From Pseudomonas extremorientalis (GTDB lineage: Bacteria; Pseudomonadota; Gammaproteobacteria; Pseudomonadales; Pseudomonadaceae): 64,000 nt of DNA. Below are positions 17,099 through 26,686 of the stretch, one piece after another; position 1 is the stretch's first letter, and each line of letters opens with the position of its first letter. The stretch is taken from positions 126,501-190,500 of the forward strand of contig NZ_MDGK01000037.1 of the NCBI RefSeq assembly GCF_001870465.1. Direction: 5' to 3'. The translations under genes and the position numbers were made by a program. The notes under the pieces were generated by a model, which searched no databases, was not told the DNA's origin, and saw only the letters and a program-made list of their open reading frames with translations.

Positions 17099-17173
17099 CT
17101 ATCGGGGGCAAGCCCCCTTCCACCTTTGACTGTGTTCACCCATCCAAATATGGGAGGGGGCTTGCCCCCGATG
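17099..17173. repeat. REPIN, outward orientation
   Basis: Two REP halves in the opposite arrangement to the copy at 4535: ATCGGGGGCAAGCCCCC first and GGGAGGGGGCTTGCCCCCGAT last, with a short spacer. It separates the 87-aa gene from the convergent gbdR. Confidence 0.9.
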
Positions 17174-17186
17174 CAGACACCTCGGT

Positions 17187-18290
17187 CTAGAGCCTTACAC
17201 TGGCAAACGTCGACTCATTGCGCGCCTGACTCAACGCCGACATCGGCCCCGACAACGGCGACAACACCAGCGCCTGTGGAATTGGCATCATCGCCACCTG
17301 TTGGGTGGTGTTGGAGCCGACGCGCTCATCCCGTGGCGGAATGCCGAAATATTCGCGGTAGCACTTGGAGAAGTGTGGCGTGGACACAAACCCGCACACC
17401 GACGCCACTTCGATGATCGACATCGGCGTTTGCTTGAGCAACTGCCGTGCACGGATCAGGCGCAGCTTGAGGTAGTAACGCGACGGCGAGCAATGCAGGT
17501 ACTTCTGGAACAACCGCTCCAACTGGCGACGTGAGACGGCGACGTATACCGCCAGTTCATCCAGGTCGATCGGTTCTTCCAGATTGGCTTCCATCAGCGC
17601 GACGATTTCCTGAAGCTTCGGCTGGTTGGTGCCGAGCATGTGCTTGAGCGGCACGCGCTGGTGGTCTTGCTCGTTGCGGATGCGTTCGTACACAAACATC
17701 TCGGAGATGGCGGCCGACAGTTCGCGACCGTGATCTCGGCTGATCAGGTGCAGCATCATGTCCAGCGGCGCAGTGCCGCCCGAGCTGGTGAAGCGGTTGC
17801 GGTCGAGGGTAAACAGGCGTGTGCTCATGGCCACGCGGGGGAAGGCTTCCTGCATCGAAGCCAGGCATTCCCAATGCACACTGCAATCAAAACCATCGAG
17901 CAGACCGGCGCAAGCCAAGGCCCAACTGCCGGTGCATACCGCGCCCAAGCGGCGCGATTGGCGTGCCTGGCTTTGCAGCCACGACACATGTTCACGGGTC
18001 ACGGTACGCTGGATACCCACCCCCCCGCACACGATCACGGTGTCCAGGGCGGGCGCTTTGTGCATGGAAGCATCGGGAGTGATTTGCAGACCGTCGCTGG
18101 CCCACACCTGGTTTCCATCGACGCTCAAGGTCGTCCAGCGATACAGCTCGCGGCCGGAGAGCTGGTTGGCCATGCGCAGCGGTTCGACTGCGGAGGCCAG
18201 GGAAATCAGCGTGAAATTGTCCAGCAGCAAAAAGCCGATGGATTGAGGCGCACGGTTCTGGGGTTGGGCCCCGGAGTTGAACGACGTCAT
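17187..18290 (-). CDS. gbdR: AraC/GlxA-family regulator GbdR
   Basis: 367 aa. It senses glycine betaine and dimethylglycine and activates their catabolic genes. N-terminal DJ-1/PfpI-like domain (FLLLDNFTLISLASAVEPLRMANQ; GAVCTGSWALACAGLLDG), C-terminal AraC domain (VSRRQLERLFQKYLHCSPSRYYLKLRLIRAR; VCGFVSTPHFSKCYREYF). GAGGAGA precedes the ATG. It shares layout with CdhR at 10740. A sigma-54 promoter lies about 95 bp upstream. Confidence 0.93.
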   Translation of the reverse strand: MTSFNSGAQPQNRAPQSIGFLLLDNFTLISLASAVEPLRMANQLSGRELYRWTTLSVDGNQVWASDGLQITPDASMHKAPALDTVIVCGGVGIQRTVTREHVSWLQSQARQSRRLGAVCTGSWALACAGLLDGFDCSVHWECLASMQEAFPRVAMSTRLFTLDRNRFTSSGGTAPLDMMLHLISRDHGRELSAAISEMFVYERIRNEQDHQRVPLKHMLGTNQPKLQEIVALMEANLEEPIDLDELAVYVAVSRRQLERLFQKYLHCSPSRYYLKLRLIRARQLLKQTPMSIIEVASVCGFVSTPHFSKCYREYFGIPPRDERVGSNTTQQVAMMPIPQALVLSPLSGPMSALSQARNESTFASVRL

Positions 18291-18385
18291 CGCGGTATCT
18301 CCTCACACAAAGCGGGTGATGGCCTCAGGCGAGGCTCTTGTTATTGCGCTCTTCATCCGGCGAGGAGAGAGGCTTTGAATTGATA

Positions 18386-18403
18386 GAGCAAATGCCATGC
18401 CTA
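18386..18403 (-). promoter_or_regulatory. Sigma-54 (-24/-12) promoter of gbdR
   Basis: On the minus strand AGGCATGGCATTTGCT matches the sigma-54 consensus TGGCAC-N5-TTGCA with the invariant GG (18401-18400) and GC (18389-18388) exactly 10 bases apart. The start of transcription would be near 18376, leaving a leader of about 85 nt before gbdR. This fits the reported NtrC/CbrB-dependent expression of gbdR in P. aeruginosa. Confidence 0.7.
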
Positions 18404-18709
18404 AATTTGAATGGCCGTCCAATAACTCCTAAAAACGACCTCATGACGCGTCTAAATAAGCCCGCGCCGCACGTACGGTTATGGCTGGAATTGGCCGTAG
18501 GAACACGCCCGGGCAAGGTGTGTGAGCAGATCGGTAGCACTTGTGGGAAGGCGCTTTGCGGGTGTGGGAGAAGTCTGTCACCCAAAGCGCGGGAGGTCAG
18601 TGGTCAGGTCGAAAATCGTTCGCAAGCTACTTATCTATTTGCGACGCGCTAAAAGGTGGCGCTTTTGGTTGGGGTGTTCACTTTTTGCGCAGCGGCGCCT
18701 GGATGATTG
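18404..18709. other. Upstream region of gbdR, no gene seen
   Basis: No coding frame with a ribosome site or plausible composition. Enhancer sites for a sigma-54 activator would be expected here on the minus strand, but I could not assign one by eye. Confidence 0.4.
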
Positions 18710-18783
18710 CTATCGGGGGCGAGCCCCCTCCCACCTTTGACTGTGTTCACCAATCCAAATGTGGGAGGGGGCTTGCCCCGATG
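18710..18783. repeat. REPIN, outward orientation
   Basis: Near copy of the element at 17099, including the same spacer text TTTGACTGTGTTCACC. The two flank gbdR on either side. One half has GGGGGCGAGCC instead of GGGGGCAAGCC. Confidence 0.9.
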
Positions 18784-18797
18784 CAGGCAACGCGGTC

Positions 18798-20174
18798 TCA
18801 GCACTCCACCGCGCTGACCGCCAACCCACCGCGCGATGTCTCTTTGTACTTGTCATGCATGTCCGCCCCGGTATCGCGCATGGTGCGGATCACCCGGTCC
18901 AGAGAGATAAAGTGCTGGCCGTCGCCGCGCAGCGCCATTTGCGCCGCGTTGATCGCCTTCACCGCCGCGATTGCGTTGCGCTCGATGCACGGCACCTGCA
19001 CCAAGCCGCCCACCGGGTCGCAGGTCAGCCCCAGGTTGTGTTCCAGGCCGATTTCGGCAGCATTGCACAGTTGCTCCGGCGTGGCGCCGAGGATCTCGGC
19101 CAGCCCGGCGGCGGCCATGGCGCAGGCAGAGCCCACTTCGCCCTGGCAGCCGACTTCGGCGCCGGAGATCGAGGCGTTCTTCTTGCACAGAATGCCCACC
19201 GCCGCCGCACCGAGCAGGTAGTCGACCACATTGGCCTCGGTGACTTCTTCGCTGAATTTCATGAAGTAATGCAGCACCGCCGGGATGATCCCGGCAGCGC
19301 CGTTGGTGGGCGCCGTGACCATGCGTCCACCGGCGGCGTTTTCTTCGTTCACCGCCAGGGCGAACAGGTTGACCCATTCCATGGCACTCAGGGTCGAACC
19401 AATCACATTTGGCTTGTTCAACTCCTGCAGGCTGCGGTGCAACTTGGCGGCACGCCGGCGCACGTTGAGGCCGCCGGGCAGGATGCCTTCGTGCTTGAGA
19501 CCCTGTTCCACGCAATCCTGCATGGCGCGCCAGAGTTTCATCAGGCCGCTGCGGATTTCATCTTCAGAGCGCCAGACCTTCTCGTTGGCCATCATCAACT
19601 CGGCCACGCGCAGGTTGTGGGTCTTGCACAGCTGCAACAGCTCCACCGCGCTGGAAAAGTCGTAAGGCAATTCGGTGCGGTCCATATCGGCCACGCCGCT
19701 TTGCGCCTGGGCTTCATCCACCACAAAACCGCCACCCACCGAATAGTAGGTGTCGCGGTGCAGCTCGCCATTGTCACCCGACACCACCAGGGTCATGGCG
19801 TTGGGATGGAACGGCAGGTTTTCGTCGAGCAGGCGCATGTCCCGGGCCCAGACAAAGGGCACCGGCAAGCGCCCGTCGAGCAGCAGGGTGTCGGTCTCGC
19901 GCAGGGTGTGGATGCGTTGGCCGATCTGCGAAGGGTCGATGGCGTCCGGCCATTCGCCCATCAGGCCCATGATGGTCGCGGTGTCGCTGCCATGGCCGAT
20001 GCCGGTGGCCGACAGCGAGCCATACAGCTGAACTTCGACGCGCCGCACTTGTTCCAACAGATCACGTTCACGCAACCCTTGAACGAACAACGCCGCGGCG
20101 CGCATGGGGCCGACGGTATGAGAACTCGAAGGCCCGATGCCGATCTTGAACAGGTCGAAAACACTGATAGCCAT
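18798..20174 (-). CDS. sdaB: L-serine dehydratase (iron-sulfur type)
   Basis: 458 aa single-chain enzyme converting L-serine to pyruvate and ammonia. The N-terminal signature [18 protein letters not shown] and the C-terminal Cys block with [14 protein letters not shown] are diagnostic; conserved cysteines bind the [4Fe-4S] cluster. It lies between gbdR and cbcX (PA5379-like) and serves the end of the betaine route, where glycine is turned to serine and then pyruvate. It is divergent from cbcX, with 415 bp between them. Confidence 0.93.
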   Translation of the reverse strand: MAISVFDLFKIGIGPSSSHTVGPMRAAALFVQGLRERDLLEQVRRVEVQLYGSLSATGIGHGSDTATIMGLMGEWPDAIDPSQIGQRIHTLRETDTLLLDGRLPVPFVWARDMRLLDENLPFHPNAMTLVVSGDNGELHRDTYYSVGGGFVVDEAQAQSGVADMDRTELPYDFSSAVELLQLCKTHNLRVAELMMANEKVWRSEDEIRSGLMKLWRAMQDCVEQGLKHEGILPGGLNVRRRAAKLHRSLQELNKPNVIGSTLSAMEWVNLFALAVNEENAAGGRMVTAPTNGAAGIIPAVLHYFMKFSEEVTEANVVDYLLGAAAVGILCKKNASISGAEVGCQGEVGSACAMAAAGLAEILGATPEQLCNAAEIGLEHNLGLTCDPVGGLVQVPCIERNAIAAVKAINAAQMALRGDGQHFISLDRVIRTMRDTGADMHDKYKETSRGGLAVSAVEC

Positions 20175-20589
20175 TAACGTGGAACTCCGCAGGTGAACAG
20201 GCCGGACACCAACGAGCTGCTACGCTCAGATCGCCCAGATGGCGGCATCATCAAGCTTTTACTTGCCGTCACGGCGTCTCACACCGACGCACCCATGCTC
20301 ACCAGCGTCGCGCCTGTGCGATCACCGGTTTTGGCCGTTTTTAGCGGTGCAGATGGGCAAAAACTGCAGTTTTGCCTTGGGAAAAACCTGTAAGCGACGT
20401 CACCGACACTGGATACGACCCTCCCTGTACTGGATACGACGCCCCCTGTAGGCGTCAGATTTTCACTGGTACATGATCAGTCTCGACTCGTTTGCAAGGC
20501 ACCGTGCCAGAGCTGTTGTCGCACGCTCCAACCGCAACACTTATAAAGCGCGGCGAACGCCGCCAGAAAAAACACAGGAGTCTAGCCCC
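20175..20589. promoter_or_regulatory. Divergent sdaB-cbcX control region
   Basis: No gene. It holds a near-palindrome at 20356-20376 (GGCAAAA, then ACTGCAG, then TTTTGCC) and two tandem 21-bp repeats at 20408-20449. Both lie closer to cbcX than to sdaB. The cbcX ATG at 20590 has AGGAG 9 bases upstream. Confidence 0.7.
20408..20449 (+). promoter_or_regulatory. Candidate GbdR operator: tandem 21-bp repeat
   Basis: ACTGGATACGAC-CCTCCCTGT (20408-20428) is followed directly by ACTGGATACGAC-GCCCCCTGT (20429-20449), 19 of 21 bases identical. The 21-bp period and the CCCTGT element recall the CTGTCG pair in front of the dgc operon. AraC-family binding by GbdR is inferred. Confidence 0.55.
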
Positions 20590-21537
20590 ATGAAAGCTTC
20601 ACCCTCGTTGTTGTTGGCCGCCATGCTGAGTCTGCCAGTCGTGGCGCACGCTGCAGAACCGGCACAATGCCAGACCGTCAACTTCTCCGATGTCGGCTGG
20701 ACCGATATCACCGTCACCACCGCCACCACCAGCGAAATCCTCAAGGGCTTGGGCTACAAGCCACGCACCACGATGATTTCGGTACCCGTGACCTACAAGT
20801 CCCTGGCCGACGGCAAGAACATGGACATCTTCCTCGGCAACTGGATGCCGACCATGGAAAACGACATCAAGCAGTACCGCGATGCCGGCACCGTGGAAAC
20901 CGTGCGCGCCAACCTGGAGAACGCCAAGTACACCCTGGCGGTCCCAGAAGCGCTGTACAACAAAGGCCTGAAGGACTTCGCCGATATCGCCAAATTCAAG
21001 GATGAGCTGGGCGGCAAGATCTACGGCATCGAGCCGGGCAACGACGGCAACCGCACCATCCAGACGCTGATCGACAAAGACGCCTTCGGCCTGAAAACCG
21101 CCGGTTTCAAAGTCGTCGAGTCCAGCGAAGCCGGCATGCTCTCCCAGGTCGAACGCGCCACCAAGCGCGACCAGGCCATCGTGTTCCTCGGCTGGGAACC
21201 GCACCCGATGAACACCCGCTTCAAGATGAAGTACCTGACGGGGGGTGATGATTCCTTCGGCCCCAACTACGGCCAGGCCACCATCTACACCAACACCCGC
21301 AAGGGCTACACCCAGGAATGCAGCAACGTGGGTCAGTTGCTGAAGAACCTGGTGTTCACCCTCAACATGGAAAGCACCCTGATGGGTAATGTCCTGGACG
21401 ACAAGATGAAACCCGACGCCGCGGCGAAAGCCTGGCTGAAGAAGAACCCTCAAGTACTCGACACCTGGCTCGCCGGTGTCACCACCGTTGATGGCAAACC
21501 TGGCCTGGAGGCCGTGAAAGCTTACCTCTCCAAGTAA
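20590..21537 (+). CDS. cbcX: Choline/betaine-binding periplasmic protein CbcX
   Basis: 315 aa. Signal peptide MKASPSLLLAAMLSLPVVAHAA, then an OpuAC-type domain for quaternary amines. It is the main substrate-binding subunit of the CbcXWV ABC importer. Shared motifs with CaiX (VGWTDI, GGKIYGIEPG, FLGWEPHPMN) show close paralogy. The start at 20590 is chosen over an upstream frame to 20473 because of AGGAG and the clear signal peptide. Confidence 0.93.
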   Translation: MKASPSLLLAAMLSLPVVAHAAEPAQCQTVNFSDVGWTDITVTTATTSEILKGLGYKPRTTMISVPVTYKSLADGKNMDIFLGNWMPTMENDIKQYRDAGTVETVRANLENAKYTLAVPEALYNKGLKDFADIAKFKDELGGKIYGIEPGNDGNRTIQTLIDKDAFGLKTAGFKVVESSEAGMLSQVERATKRDQAIVFLGWEPHPMNTRFKMKYLTGGDDSFGPNYGQATIYTNTRKGYTQECSNVGQLLKNLVFTLNMESTLMGNVLDDKMKPDAAAKAWLKKNPQVLDTWLAGVTTVDGKPGLEAVKAYLSK

Positions 21538-21606
21538 TGCCGCTGACCCCGGGGCGGTGCGCTGCCCCGGGATGTTTTCCCTCTTCGCATGTGGACATTC
21601 ACTACC

Positions 21607-22452
21607 ATGCTGACTGAACAGAAAATCCCACTAGGCCAGTACATCGCTGCCTTCGTCGAATGGTTGACCCAACACGGCGCCAACTATTTCGACGCGATCG
21701 CATCGACACTGGAAACGATGATCCACGGCGTGACGTTTGCGCTGACCTGGTTCAATCCGCTGGCATTGATCGGTCTGATTGCGCTGCTGGCTCACTTTAT
21801 CCAACGTAAATGGGGACTGACTGTTTTTGTCATCGCCTCCTTCCTGCTGATCCTCAACCTGGGTTACTGGCAGGAAACCATGGAGACCCTGGCGCAGGTG
21901 CTGTTCGCCACCCTGGTCTGCGTGGTCATCGGTGTGCCGCTGGGCATTGTTGCCGCGCACAAACCGTTGTTCTACACCATGATGCGGCCGGTGCTCGATC
22001 TGATGCAGACCGTACCGACCTTCGTCTACCTCATCCCTACCCTGACCCTCTTCGGGCTGGGTGTGGTGCCCGGGCTGATTTCCACGGTGGTGTTCGCGAT
22101 TGCCGCGCCGATCCGCCTGACCTACCTGGGTATCCGTGATGTACCGCAAGAGTTGATGGACGCCGGCAAGGCCTTTGGCTGCTCGCGCCGTCAGTTGCTC
22201 TCGCGCATTGAACTGCCCCACGCCATGCCGAGCATTGCCGCCGGCATTACCCAATGCATCATGCTGTCGTTGTCGATGGTAGTGATCGCGGCCCTGGTGG
22301 GCGCCGACGGCCTCGGCAAGCCGGTGGTCAACGCGCTCAACACCGCTGACATCGCCCTGGGCTTTGAAGCGGGCCTGGCGATCGTCCTGCTGGCCATCAT
22401 GCTCGACCGCATCTGCAAACAACCCGACGCCAAAGTAGGGGGTGATGCATGA
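21607..22452 (+). CDS. cbcW: Choline ABC transporter permease CbcW
   Basis: 281 aa from ATG 21607; an in-frame ATG at 21589 adds six residues and cannot be excluded since neither has a strong ribosome site. Six or so hydrophobic segments span residues 45-265. The EAA loop of ABC permeases is seen at VPQELMDAGKAFGCSRRQLL with IELPHAMP after it. It forms the inner-membrane channel used by CbcX and, in P. aeruginosa, by CaiX too. Its stop overlaps the cbcV start. Confidence 0.92.
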   Translation: MLTEQKIPLGQYIAAFVEWLTQHGANYFDAIASTLETMIHGVTFALTWFNPLALIGLIALLAHFIQRKWGLTVFVIASFLLILNLGYWQETMETLAQVLFATLVCVVIGVPLGIVAAHKPLFYTMMRPVLDLMQTVPTFVYLIPTLTLFGLGVVPGLISTVVFAIAAPIRLTYLGIRDVPQELMDAGKAFGCSRRQLLSRIELPHAMPSIAAGITQCIMLSLSMVVIAALVGADGLGKPVVNALNTADIALGFEAGLAIVLLAIMLDRICKQPDAKVGGDA

Positions 22453-23627
22453 GCATTATCCGATTCGACAAAGTCGACGTGATCTTCTCCAAAGACCCAC
22501 GCGAAGCGCTCAAGCTGCTGGACCAGGGCATGAGCCGTAACGAGATCCTGAAAAAGACCGGGCAGATTGTCGGCGTGGAAAAAGCCAGCCTGGATATCGA
22601 GAAAGGTGAGATCTGCGTGCTGATGGGCCTGTCGGGCTCCGGCAAATCGAGCCTGCTGCGCTGCATCAACGGTCTCAACACCGTGAGCCGTGGCCAGCTG
22701 TTCGTGGAGCATGAAGGTCGCCAGATCGACATCGCGTCCTGCACGCCCGCCGAGCTGAAAATGATGCGCACCAAGCGCATCGCCATGGTGTTCCAGAAGT
22801 TCGCCCTGATGCCTTGGCTGACGGTGCGCGAAAACATCAGCTTCGGCCTGGAGATGCAGGGCCGCCCAGAGAAAGACCGGCGCAAGCTGGTGGATGAAAA
22901 GCTTGAACTGGTGGGCCTGACCCAGTGGCGCAACAAGAAGCCGGACGAACTCTCCGGCGGCATGCAGCAGCGCGTCGGCCTGGCTCGAGCGTTGGCGATG
23001 GACGCCGATATCCTGCTGATGGACGAACCCTTCTCCGCCCTCGACCCGCTGATCCGGCAAGGCCTGCAGGACGAGTTGCTGGAACTGCAACGCAAGCTGA
23101 GCAAAACCATCGTGTTCGTGAGCCACGACCTCGACGAAGCGCTCAAGCTGGGCAGCCGTATCGCAATCATGAAAGACGGCAAGATCATCCAGTACAGCGT
23201 GCCGGAAGAGATCGTGCTGAACCCGGCGGACGACTATGTGCGTACCTTCGTCGCCCACACCAACCCGCTGAACGTGCTGTGCGGTCGCAGCCTGATGCGC
23301 ACCCTGGACAACTGCAAGCGCGTGAACGGTTCGGTATGCCTGGATCCGGGCGGCGACTCGTGGCTGGACCTGGCCGAAGGCAACACCATCAAGGGCGCCC
23401 GCCAGAACGGCGCGGTGATGAACCTGCAGAACTGGGCGCCGGGGCAAGCGGTGGAAGGTTTGGGTCGGTTGCCGACACTGGTGGACTCGAACATCGGCAT
23501 GCGCGATGCGTTGCAGATTCGTTATCACACCGGCAACAAGCTGGTGTTGCATGACAACAACCAGGTGGTGGGGATTCTGGGAGACAGTGAGCTGTACCAC
23601 GCCCTCTTGGGCAAGAACCTGGGCTAA
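22449..23627 (+). CDS. cbcV: Choline ABC transporter ATPase CbcV
   Basis: 392 aa. Walker A GLSGSGKSS (about residue 60), signature LSGGMQQRVGLARALA (about 165) and Walker B ILLMDEPFSALD are all intact; a C-terminal extension after residue 280 resembles a CBS-like regulatory segment (QVVGILGDSELYHALL), as in ProV/OpuAA. It energises CbcW. ATGA overlap with cbcW couples translation. Confidence 0.93.
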   Translation: MSIIRFDKVDVIFSKDPREALKLLDQGMSRNEILKKTGQIVGVEKASLDIEKGEICVLMGLSGSGKSSLLRCINGLNTVSRGQLFVEHEGRQIDIASCTPAELKMMRTKRIAMVFQKFALMPWLTVRENISFGLEMQGRPEKDRRKLVDEKLELVGLTQWRNKKPDELSGGMQQRVGLARALAMDADILLMDEPFSALDPLIRQGLQDELLELQRKLSKTIVFVSHDLDEALKLGSRIAIMKDGKIIQYSVPEEIVLNPADDYVRTFVAHTNPLNVLCGRSLMRTLDNCKRVNGSVCLDPGGDSWLDLAEGNTIKGARQNGAVMNLQNWAPGQAVEGLGRLPTLVDSNIGMRDALQIRYHTGNKLVLHDNNQVVGILGDSELYHALLGKNLG

Positions 23628-23652
23628 CACTGCACATCTCACTGTGCAAACA

Positions 23653-23676
23653 GGTGGTGTCAGTGAAGACACCACC
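23653..23676. terminator. Hairpin between convergent cbcV and betT
   Basis: GGTGGTGTC (23653-23661) and GACACCACC (23668-23676) form a perfect 9-bp stem with a 6-nt loop. There is no T-run on either side, so its strength as terminator is uncertain, but the place between convergent genes fits. Confidence 0.5.
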
Positions 23677-23688
23677 CGTCTTCAACTA

Positions 23689-25680
23689 TCAGCTATAGAC
23701 CCGGCCAAGGAGTTGCCGATGGCTTTCAAACTGATCGAGCACATCCCGGGTGATCTGTTCCTGGGTGAAGCCCATCAGGTCGTATTCCTGAGGTCCGTTG
23801 TGCAGGTATACCTCGGCACGGTAGTAGCGAGTGCGCTCTTCCTCGGGCAGGTCGCTCGGCGCCGACGAGTAGGCATCCAGGCTCACTTCATAGACAAACG
23901 GGTTGCCCTCTTCCATCTCGATGCGCACACCGATGCAACGCTTGGACTTACCGAGCAGGGTCTGCACTTCCAAGCCCTGATTACGCAACGCCGTCGCCGC
24001 CTCTTCCAACGCCGGCGTCACATGCTTGTCCATGAAACGCTGCACGGTGCCTTGGCTCGGTTGCAGGTCCAGCGCCGTCAGACGCTCGCTGAAACCACGG
24101 CGACCACGCTCGGCCAATTGCGCCTGCTCCTGTTCGATGGCCACGTCCTGGCGCATCGCCTTGTGCAAGCCGAACATAAAGAAGATCAGCACCACCGAGA
24201 ACGGCAGCCCCGCCAGCACCACCATGGTTTGCATGGCTTCGAAGTTGCCGGCAAACAGCAGGCCGATAGTCACCAGGGTGATCACCGCCGACCAGAAGAT
24301 CCGCAGCCAGTGCGGCGCATCTTCATCCACGTTGCCACCTTTGCACGACAGGTTGGCCATCATCACCGCGCCGGAATCCGCCGGGGTCAGGAACAGCACG
24401 AAGCCTACGAAGATCGACACGCCGATAACAATTTTCGACGCAGGGTAATGCTCCAGCAACTGGTAGATGGCCATGGAAGGCTGCTCCAGCGCCGTCTTGC
24501 CCAACTCCACCGCACCATGGTTCAGCACCAGGTCCAGGGCCGAGTTACCGAAGATCGACAGCCACGCCAGGGTAAAGCCCAGCGGAATCAGCAGCACGCC
24601 GGCCACCAGTTCACGCACCGTGCGACCACGGGAAATCCGCGCGATGAACATGCCCACGAAGGGCGCCCAGGAAATCCACCACGCCCAATAGAACAGGGTC
24701 CACAGGCCCATCCAGCGTTCGGTCTTGTCGGCGTCGCCTTCGTACACGTAGAGGTCGAAGGTTTTCAGGATGATGCCGTTGAGGTAGTCCCCGGTGTTCT
24801 GCACCAGGCCGTTGAGCAAATGCAGGGTCGGGCCGAACAACAGCACAAAGATCAACAGGCCGCTGAACAGCACGATGTTGAGGTTGGACAGGCGGCGGAT
24901 GCCGTTCTCCACGCCCGACACGGCAGCAATGGTCGCCACGGTGCTCATCACGATGATCACGATCAACAGGTTGGTGTTGCTGTGCTGCATGCCGAACAGG
25001 TTTTCCAACCCGGACGACACCTGCATCGAACCAATCCCCAGGTTCGTCACCAGGCCCAGCAGGGTCACGAACATGCCGAAACCGTCCACCGCGTGGCCGG
25101 CCGCGCCTTTCACCCAACGTTCGCCCACCAGCGGGTACAGCGCCGAACGCAGGGCCAGCGGCTGGTTATGGCGATACGCGAAGTACGCCACGGCCAGGCC
25201 GACCAGGGCATAGATCGCCCAGCCATGCAGACCCCAATGCAGGAAGGTCAGTTGCAGCGCCTGGCGTGCGGCGCCATTGCTGGCGGCTGCGCCTTCGGGC
25301 GGGTTGAAGTAATGGTCCAGCGGCTCCGAGGCGCCAAAGTACAGCAGCGAGATGCCGATGCCCGAGGAGAACAACATGCCGGCCCAGGCGCCGTAGCTGA
25401 AGTCCGGGGTGTCGTCCTTGCTGCCCAGTTTCAACTTGCCGTAGGACGAAAACGCCAGGCCCACCACAAACACCAGGTAGGCGGCGATGACCACCATGTA
25501 GTACCAGCCGAAGCTTTTCGAAAGCCACGCCTGGGCAACACCGAGCATGCGCCCGGCCTCCTGCGGGGCGATGATCAGAATGGCAGTCAACAACAGAATC
25601 AGCGCGGTGGAGGTGTAGAACACCCAACCGTTGACCCGCACCTTTTCCGGTGGGGTTTTTATAAGAGAGGCAGAACTCAT
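23689..25680 (-). CDS. betT: BCCT-family choline transporter
   Basis: 663 aa from ATG 25680; the upstream frame to 25740 lacks a ribosome site. Twelve hydrophobic segments cover about residues 15-510, with BCCT blocks such as FSSGIGISLLYFGASEP and FYWAWWISWAPFVGMFIARISRGRT. A hydrophilic C-terminal tail of roughly 150 residues follows, the part linked to osmosensing in BetT. It imports choline by ion symport. Divergent from betI, with the BetI operator between. PA5375 (betT1)-like. Confidence 0.9.
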   Translation of the reverse strand: MSSASLIKTPPEKVRVNGWVFYTSTALILLLTAILIIAPQEAGRMLGVAQAWLSKSFGWYYMVVIAAYLVFVVGLAFSSYGKLKLGSKDDTPDFSYGAWAGMLFSSGIGISLLYFGASEPLDHYFNPPEGAAASNGAARQALQLTFLHWGLHGWAIYALVGLAVAYFAYRHNQPLALRSALYPLVGERWVKGAAGHAVDGFGMFVTLLGLVTNLGIGSMQVSSGLENLFGMQHSNTNLLIVIIVMSTVATIAAVSGVENGIRRLSNLNIVLFSGLLIFVLLFGPTLHLLNGLVQNTGDYLNGIILKTFDLYVYEGDADKTERWMGLWTLFYWAWWISWAPFVGMFIARISRGRTVRELVAGVLLIPLGFTLAWLSIFGNSALDLVLNHGAVELGKTALEQPSMAIYQLLEHYPASKIVIGVSIFVGFVLFLTPADSGAVMMANLSCKGGNVDEDAPHWLRIFWSAVITLVTIGLLFAGNFEAMQTMVVLAGLPFSVVLIFFMFGLHKAMRQDVAIEQEQAQLAERGRRGFSERLTALDLQPSQGTVQRFMDKHVTPALEEAATALRNQGLEVQTLLGKSKRCIGVRIEMEEGNPFVYEVSLDAYSSAPSDLPEEERTRYYRAEVYLHNGPQEYDLMGFTQEQITRDVLDQFESHRQLLGRVYS

Positions 25681-26001
25681 GGCGCAGATGCTCCGGGCAG
25701 TGCGAGAGAGAAACACAAGGCAACGGTTATCCCGGGACATCGATTTTTCGGCAGTCGACGGACGGGTGTTATAAAGACACCCCTTAAATCCCTGTCCCCC
25801 ACGGGCGCAGTGCCCAGGGACGTTTCAGGGGTTTAACCAGGTGCCGGATGTCGCGCCTGCAGGTGGGAAATACCTGTAGGACGCGACCATTTGTCGCAGA
25901 TCTTATTCTTTGTTGATTGAACGTTCAATCAAAACAAAATAGACTGGCCATCAAGCCGACGGACGTTTATCGCCCGCCGCAGGCCTAAGGAGAGGTGCTA
26001 C
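25681..26001. promoter_or_regulatory. Divergent betT-betI control region
   Basis: No gene in these 321 bp. It contains the perfect palindrome at 25913-25932. Further GC-rich short repeats (GACGTTTCAGGGG, GGTGCCGGATGTCGCGCCTGCAG region) near 25815-25862 are of unknown role. Confidence 0.6.
25913..25932. promoter_or_regulatory. BetI operator
   Basis: Perfect 20-bp palindrome TTGATTGAACGTTCAATCAA, centred 79 bp before betI. It closely resembles the known BetI operator type (TTGATTGGACGTTCAAT in enterobacteria). One site would serve both betT and betIBA. Confidence 0.85.
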
Positions 26002-26595
26002 ATGCCCAAGGTCGGTATGCAACCCATACGCCGCCAGCAGTTGATCGAAGCCACGTTGACGGCCATCGATCAGGTCGGAATGGGAGATGCCAGCATTGCG
26101 CTGATCGCCCGTTTGGCCGGTGTCTCGAATGGCATCATCAGTCACTACTTCAAGGACAAGAACGGCCTTATTGCAGCGACGATGCGCTACTTGATGAACG
26201 CACTGATCGACAACGTCCATGAACGCCGGCAGGCGCTGACGGACGACAGCCCACGGGCGCACCTTCAGGTGATCATCGAGGGCAACTTCGACGCCAGCCA
26301 GGTCAACGGACCGGCAATGAAAACCTGGCTGGCCTTCTGGGCCACCAGCATGCACCACCCGTCATTGCACAGGTTGCAGCGGATCAACGATCAACGTCTG
26401 TATTCCAACCTGTGCTGCCAGTTCCGCCGAGTGCTGCCGCTGCCGCACGCACGCAAAGCAGCCCGCGGCCTGGCGGCCCTGATCGACGGTTTGTGGTTGC
26501 GCGGCGCCCTGTCGGGAGACGCTTTCGACACGGCGCAGGCGCAACGGATCGCTTACGAATACATGGATTTCCAATTGGCCAAGCAGGTGAGTTAG
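26002..26595 (+). CDS. betI: TetR-family choline-responsive repressor BetI
   Basis: 197 aa. N-terminal TetR helix-turn-helix ([48 protein letters not shown]) in residues 8-60 and a helical ligand domain. It represses betIBA and betT in the absence of choline. AAGGAG lies before the ATG. First gene of the bet operon. Confidence 0.95.
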   Translation: MPKVGMQPIRRQQLIEATLTAIDQVGMGDASIALIARLAGVSNGIISHYFKDKNGLIAATMRYLMNALIDNVHERRQALTDDSPRAHLQVIIEGNFDASQVNGPAMKTWLAFWATSMHHPSLHRLQRINDQRLYSNLCCQFRRVLPLPHARKAARGLAALIDGLWLRGALSGDAFDTAQAQRIAYEYMDFQLAKQVS

Positions 26596-26624
26596 AGCAC
26601 ACATAAACGCTCAACCCCTGAACG

Positions 26625-26651
26625 CTGCCGCACCGGCTTACGGTACGGCAG
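26625..26651 (+). terminator. Hairpin between betI and betB
   Basis: CTGCCG-C-ACCG pairs with CGGT-A-CGGCAG around a 5-nt loop, without T-run. Probably a processing or attenuation hairpin that lowers or uncouples betI from betBA message. Confidence 0.4.
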
Positions 26652-26686
26652 TCAACGCCAACCACTTATGCACTTGCGAGGACTTT

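Noticed and set aside
18338..18652. 104-codon plus-strand frame upstream of gbdR
   Set aside because: Overlaps the sigma-54 promoter region, has no ribosome site and an unnatural composition.
22191..23675. 494-codon minus-strand frame
   Set aside because: Antisense to cbcW and cbcV, both with intact family motifs.
23506..25836. 776-codon plus-strand frame
   Set aside because: Runs out of the cbcV end across the betT gene on the opposite strand; His/Gln/Arg-rich shadow frame without motif.
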